The notes below the pieces were generated by a model. That model saw nothing but the letters and a program-made list of their open reading frames with translations. It made no database searches and was not told the DNA's origin. From NCBI GenBank assembly GCA_013152195.1, contig JAADGU010000011.1, forward strand, positions 1 to 35,991: DNA of 35,991 nt, written 5' to 3'. This document shows, piece after piece, positions 33,239-35,991 of this stretch (positions are counted from its first letter, which is position 1; every line of letters starts with the position of its first letter). This DNA comes from Nitrospirota bacterium. GTDB lineage: Bacteria; Nitrospirota; Thermodesulfovibrionia; Thermodesulfovibrionales; JdFR-85. The translations under genes were made by a program, and so were the position numbers.

Positions 33239-33822
33239 AACTCTTTTATCGCCTGTTTTACCTCCTGGGTGTCAGGGACATCAGGAGCGAGTTTGAGGTA
33301 TGTCTCAAACTCGGTGATTGCCTCCTCTGTCATGCCCAGATCATAAGCCAGCACAATACCGAGATTTCTGTGTGCATAAACGTTTTTGGGGTCATAACTC
33401 AATGCCTTTCTGTATTCCCCGGCAGCCCTCTCAGGGTCTCCCGAGTTTCTGTAGCATGTGCCCAGGTCTACCCTTACGTCTACATTCTCAGGGTTTATCT
33501 CGAGTATTTTTTCATAAACATCTATTGCTTCCCTGAACCTGCCTGTATCCATAAGGATGTTTCCAAGTTCGATCCGGACATTAAGGTCAGCAGGTTCTTT
33601 CCTTACGATCTCCCTCAGCCTTTTTATATCAGAGTCAACACTGACGGGTGAATGACTGAGCCCTTCCAGTGGAGGAATCTCTTTAGGTGTGTCAGACTTT
33701 TCCTTACAGGAAGATATAAACAGTATGATGACAAGGATGACTAAGAGAGGGAAACCCTTATGGCGCAAACATCCTTGTGCAGAAAATGGAACAGCAGGAT
33801 TTATCAGACCACTTTTACACAT
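33223..33822 (-). CDS. TPR-repeat lipoprotein
   Basis: This 199-aa protein is predicted to be an exported lipoprotein: a hydrophobic N-terminal segment (FPLLVILVIILFISS) ends in a lipobox cysteine at ISSC, followed by KEKS. The mature part has an acidic linker, then about three TPR repeats, for example LNVRIELGNILMDTGRFREA, VDVRVDLGTCYRNSGDPERA and VYAHRNLGIVLAYDLGMTEE. It is likely to be a protein-protein interaction adaptor at the envelope. The start is not well fixed: the frame begins before the signal region, and internal starts are possible. Its neighbour upstream is the LuxR gene, divergently oriented. Confidence 0.75.
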   Translation of the reverse strand: MCKSGLINPAVPFSAQGCLRHKGFPLLVILVIILFISSCKEKSDTPKEIPPLEGLSHSPVSVDSDIKRLREIVRKEPADLNVRIELGNILMDTGRFREAIDVYEKILEINPENVDVRVDLGTCYRNSGDPERAAGEYRKALSYDPKNVYAHRNLGIVLAYDLGMTEEAITEFETYLKLAPDVPDTQEVKQAIKELKERS

Positions 33823-33877
33823 TGGCAGAATATTATAACACAGTAAATTGTATTACGGCTATTTAACCGGATTCCTC

Positions 33878-33910
33878 AAACCTCCGGCCGGGAGTTTTCT
33901 TTATTTTTAT
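33878..33910 (+). terminator. Terminator-like hairpin in the gap before luxR
   Basis: AAAC-CTCC (33878-33885) and GGAG-TTT (33891-33897) pair with one bulged C, and a T-rich run follows to about 33910. It is an intrinsic-terminator layout on the plus strand, but no plus-strand gene ends here; it may insulate luxR from antisense read-through. Confidence 0.35.
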
Positions 33911-33922
33911 TTTGTTTCGGGG

Positions 33923-33928
33923 TATAAT
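33923..33928 (+). promoter_or_regulatory. Promoter -10 element for luxR
   Basis: A perfect TATAAT at 33923-33928 sits ~54 bp before the luxR ATG. No convincing -35 exists at 17 bp. No lux-box-like palindrome was seen here, so I see no evidence of autoregulation of luxR. Confidence 0.4.
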
Positions 33929-33981
33929 TGTTATATACAGCAGTTTCTTCGGGGGTAAGTCTTGATTCAGGGGGGAGAAAG

Positions 33982-34737
33982 ATGAATCCGTGTTTTACAC
34001 GCTGCTTATCCAGGGAAGATGCCGTTTATCTTCTTGAGCTGATCCACGAGAGTCTTTCCTGTAATACAAAAGAGGAACTGGCGGAACTAATGAAGAAACT
34101 GGGAGACCTGGTTCCATACGACTTTGCCATTTGCCTGCTTGGTAAAAAGGAGGTTGGCGGTATGGTAAAGATATATAATCCTGTAAACATAAACTATCCT
34201 GCTGAATGGATTGAGCTTTACTTTGAGAGAAATTTTCAGGAGATTGATCCTGTTGCCAAAGAGAACTTTACCCATTTCAGGTTGCAGAGATGGTCTGATA
34301 CGTATAGACTAACTGGCCCTCCTCCGGAATTCCTCTCACTTGCTGAGGATTTTGGACTTGATGAGGGCTATACACACGGGGCGAGGAATTTCAATGCAAC
34401 CAAGGGAAGTCTGTTTTCTCTATCCGGCAGATCAATAGAACATAACAATCGCACTGATGCTATATTAGAACTTATTGTGCCACACTTTCATCAGGTTCTC
34501 GTACGTATTGTAGCCCAGGATGAGAGAAAGAACAGGATTGCTCTTTCTCCAAGAGAAAGAGAAGTGCTCAGCTGGATAAAAGAGGGGAAAAGCACGTGGG
34601 AGATATCAATAATTCTTGGTGTGAGTGAACGAACAGTAAAGTTTCATGTCTGTAATGTCATGCGAAAGCTCGATGCTGTGACCAGGACGCATGCTGTTGC
34701 CATTGCAATTGAGCAACGGTTGATTGATATTGAGTGA
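33982..34737 (+). CDS. LuxR-family quorum-sensing transcription factor (autoinducer-binding domain + HTH)
   Basis: This 251-aa protein has both LuxR domains. The N-terminal autoinducer-binding fold (~residues 15-165) keeps the key pocket residues: W and Y in YPAEWIELYF, DPV in FQEIDPVAKENF, W in LQRWSDTY, and G in LDEGYTHGAR. The C-terminal GerE-type helix-turn-helix is complete: LSPREREVLSWIKEGKSTWEI, SIILGVSERTVKFHVCNVMRKL. The ligand is likely to be an acyl-homoserine lactone or a related amino-acid lipid. I chose the ATG at 33982, with GGGGGAGA just before it; the frame is open from 33928. Its 3' end overlaps the convergent synthase gene by 80 bp. The function is by homology. Confidence 0.92.
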   Translation: MNPCFTRCLSREDAVYLLELIHESLSCNTKEELAELMKKLGDLVPYDFAICLLGKKEVGGMVKIYNPVNINYPAEWIELYFERNFQEIDPVAKENFTHFRLQRWSDTYRLTGPPPEFLSLAEDFGLDEGYTHGARNFNATKGSLFSLSGRSIEHNNRTDAILELIVPHFHQVLVRIVAQDERKNRIALSPREREVLSWIKEGKSTWEISIILGVSERTVKFHVCNVMRKLDAVTRTHAVAIAIEQRLIDIE

Positions 34738-35356
34738 ACCATCTCATCATTTCCGGCCGTTTTGCTGAACTCAGGATTTCAAATTCTCTCCAGTCCAATA
34801 CTACTGCCATGGCAGTAACACCGTCAGGCATTGCCTTTGGGCTGCCTATCAATTTGTATGGAAACCCCTTTGCACAAAATAGTCTGAAGACCTTCTCTTC
34901 TGTAACTGCATAAAGATATCGTATGCCATTCTTAATGCACCAGTGATAGATACCTTTAAAGAGAAATGTGCTGATGTCGTGGATTCCGTAATTGCCTTTA
35001 ACCTTGGCATTTCTGGCCTCAGGTGCTACGCAGAGTCTCGAGATTTCCGCCCTGTTGCTCTTCCTCTTGATCTTGTGATCAGGCCCAACGAGTGATAGAA
35101 ATTCCTTCTCCAGCATGAAAGGCTTTTCAGACGTTATTAGTCTGAGATATGCTAATAGCCTGTTCTCTCTGTCAAGTACACCAAAGAAGACTGCATGGTT
35201 ATCATATTCATCGATTTCCAGGAGCACTTCACTTTCACTTACCCACCTTAACTCCTGACAAAATATCCTGTATCGTAAGTGATGTGCCTGGATTTTCTCT
35301 CTCTCATATTCCAGGTTTTTGACAATAATATCCCCCTCGCAGATTAGGATAAAAGA
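34658..35356 (-). CDS. LuxI-type acyl-homoserine-lactone synthase / FeeM-like acyltransferase
   Basis: This GNAT-fold acyl transferase is predicted to make the signal for the convergent LuxR. Invariant LuxI-family residues are all found: R and F in LRYRIFCQEL, W in LRWVSES, the DxxD in EIDEYDNHA, R in LAYLRLI, and E-x-x-R in AEISRLCV. PEP-CTERM-associated acyltransferases have a similar pattern, so the product could differ. The first usable start codon, GTG at 35227, would cut off the first three of these residues, but the frame is open upstream to a TGA at 35420-35422 and continues the homology from about FILICEGDIIVKN. No ATG, GTG or TTG occurs there. The 5' boundary given (35356) is therefore the start of visible homology, not a proven start codon. 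The last ~20 residues overlap the luxR gene. Confidence 0.8.
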   Translation of the reverse strand, partial: SFILICEGDIIVKNLEYEREKIQAHHLRYRIFCQELRWVSESEVLLEIDEYDNHAVFFGVLDRENRLLAYLRLITSEKPFMLEKEFLSLVGPDHKIKRKSNRAEISRLCVAPEARNAKVKGNYGIHDISTFLFKGIYHWCIKNGIRYLYAVTEEKVFRLFCAKGFPYKLIGSPKAMPDGVTAMAVVLDWREFEILSSAKRPEMMRWFTQYQSTVAQLQWQQHASWSQHRAFA

Positions 35357-35445
35357 GTCAGCCGGGTTTCTGGTGTTGTTCCAGCTGTTGCTTTTAAACG
35401 GTAATATTTCTCCGCCCCCTCACCTTTATTGAGTATGAACGGGGG

Positions 35446-35485
35446 CATAAAAGTCACCTGTTCTTCTGGACAGGTGACTTTTATG
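35446..35485. promoter_or_regulatory. Lux-box-like palindrome (perfect 16-bp arms)
   Basis: A 40-bp inverted repeat: arms at 35446-35461 and 35470-35485 are exact complements, with an 8-bp centre TCTTCTGG. Its core at 35456-35475 reads ACCTGTTCTTCTGGACAGGT, which has ACCTGT-N8-ACAGGT, the same half-sites and spacing as the V. fischeri lux box as I recall it. It lies between the synthase gene and the divergent SRPBCC gene, and is not followed by a U-tract. Confidence 0.75.
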
Positions 35486-35502
35486 GTAAAACGTGGTACA
35501 TC
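35474..35502 (+). promoter_or_regulatory. Predicted LuxR-activated promoter of the SRPBCC gene
   Basis: GTGACT (35474-35479), inside the right arm of the palindrome, and TACATC (35497-35502) are 17 bp apart. The predicted start near 35508 would put the lux-box centre at -42.5, the class II position known for LuxR activation. The hexamers are weak alone, as expected of an activated promoter. A mirror-image GTGACT exists on the minus strand, with a weak TACTCA -10 for the synthase. Confidence 0.45.
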
Positions 35503-35534
35503 TATAGGTAGAGCTGCAAAAGGGGGGCAAGAGT

Positions 35535-35991
35535 ATGGGGGAAGAGTTTTCTATATCGAAATCTGCAGTTATTGATGCGAGCACAGGTTCGGTTTGGAGG
35601 GTTGTGGCAGATCCATTAAATGCGGCTATTTATCTTGATTCTGTAATCAATGTTAGAAGAGTAGAGGGTAATCTATACCTGCTGAGAGAAGTTGTTGCCC
35701 CTGAAAGAGAGGGTAACTTGACAATGAGTGAATGTCTGATGGAGGTGATCGAGTATGAAGAGAAGAAGAGCCTGATGTTCCGTGTTTATCTTGACTCTGT
35801 CAGACGAAAGGAGTTTGGTTTCCGGCTGGAGCCAAGGGGGAGAGAAAAGACAAAGATTACCTGCCTGGTTAAAAGGAACTTTGTGAGCGCAAGGAACGGA
35901 GAGATCGGTAGGGAAATTAATTCAATAATAAATAAAATTGCACGGATGGCGATGAAAAGGCCATCCACCCGCAGGATTTCAAAATTTGAAG
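35535..35991 (+). CDS. SRPBCC/START-like (Bet v 1 fold) protein, 3' truncated by window
   Basis: The frame from ATG 35535 stays open to the window end (152 codons visible). GGGGGG precedes it at about eight bases. The pattern fits the SRPBCC ligand-binding fold: N-terminal strand plus helix (ISKSAVIDASTGSVWRVVAD), a central beta-rich part (VNVRRVEG-like INVRRVEGNLYLL, CLMEVIEYEEKKSLMFRVY), and the long C-terminal helix (EIGREINSIINKIARMAM). Such proteins bind hydrophobic ligands, or act as polyketide cyclases or coenzyme Q-binding proteins; the specific function is not predictable. Its position right after the lux-box-like palindrome makes it a candidate quorum-sensing output gene. Confidence 0.7.
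   Translation, partial: MGEEFSISKSAVIDASTGSVWRVVADPLNAAIYLDSVINVRRVEGNLYLLREVVAPEREGNLTMSECLMEVIEYEEKKSLMFRVYLDSVRRKEFGFRLEPRGREKTKITCLVKRNFVSARNGEIGREINSIINKIARMAMKRPSTRRISKFE

Noticed and set aside
35227-35229. GTG at 35227 as the true start of the acyl-HSL synthase
   Set aside because: It would remove conserved Arg, Phe and Trp residues that are clearly encoded just upstream in the same frame.
35446-35485. The long palindrome as an intrinsic terminator
   Set aside because: Neither strand has a U-tract after the stem, and both flanking genes diverge from it, so no transcript ends there.

Overview
The window is a chromosomal segment of a motile Gram-negative-type bacterium of moderate GC. 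Gene content and order (a flgB-C-fliE-F-G-H-I-J core operon with a MotE-like gene, FleS/FleR-type sigma-54 regulators, pyrK-pyrD, a stand-alone Lrp RAM protein, HD-GYP signalling and a LuxI/LuxR-type pair) look most like Nitrospirota or a deltaproteobacterial-grade lineage. That placement is inference, because no rRNA gene is present.

Layout. 1-2886 (+) holds the 3' half of carB followed 3 bases later by an MTA/SAH deaminase. 2886-3112 is a short-unit minisatellite between two convergent operons. 3127-12902 (-) is a flagellar basal body/hook operon, transcribed flgB, flgC, fliE, fliF, fliG, fliH, fliI, fliJ, motE-like, fliK, flgD, flgE, with a sigma-54-like promoter before flgB. 13056-18941 (-) is its regulatory block: an NtrC-type activator, a FleS-like kinase split in two frames, a TPR protein, and a second NtrC-type activator. 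19183-19880 (+) holds a RAM-domain protein and a small TOPRIM protein, followed by a MITE-like intergenic element. 20192-22235 (-) holds a TM_helix-type membrane protein and a GpgS-like glycosyltransferase. 22511-25446 (+) is greA-pyrK-pyrD-SAM hydrolase, all overlapping. 25443-31401 (-) holds an M16 peptidase, pnp, rpsO and acs. 31729-33191 (+) holds a REC-HD-GYP protein and a small Cys-rich protein. 33223-33822 (-) is a TPR lipoprotein.

The most interesting part is the right end, 33982-35991. A complete LuxR-type receptor (+) faces a LuxI-type acyl-HSL synthase homologue (-), and their 3' ends overlap by 80 bp. Upstream of the synthase, in the gap before a divergent SRPBCC-fold gene that runs off the window, lies a perfect 16-bp-arm palindrome. 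Its core has the architecture of the Vibrio fischeri lux box (ACCTGT-N8-ACAGGT) and sits at -42.5 relative to a predicted promoter of the SRPBCC gene. This looks like a self-contained acyl-homoserine-lactone quorum-sensing circuit with an uncharacterised output operon. The synthase has no ATG, GTG or TTG start upstream of its conserved N-terminus.

Other points of note are the kinase split exactly inside its PAS domain, hairpins at the fliK-flgD junction and in the rpsO leader, and several genes predicted to be transcribed with almost no 5' leader. No tRNA, rRNA, CRISPR array or insertion sequence transposase was seen.
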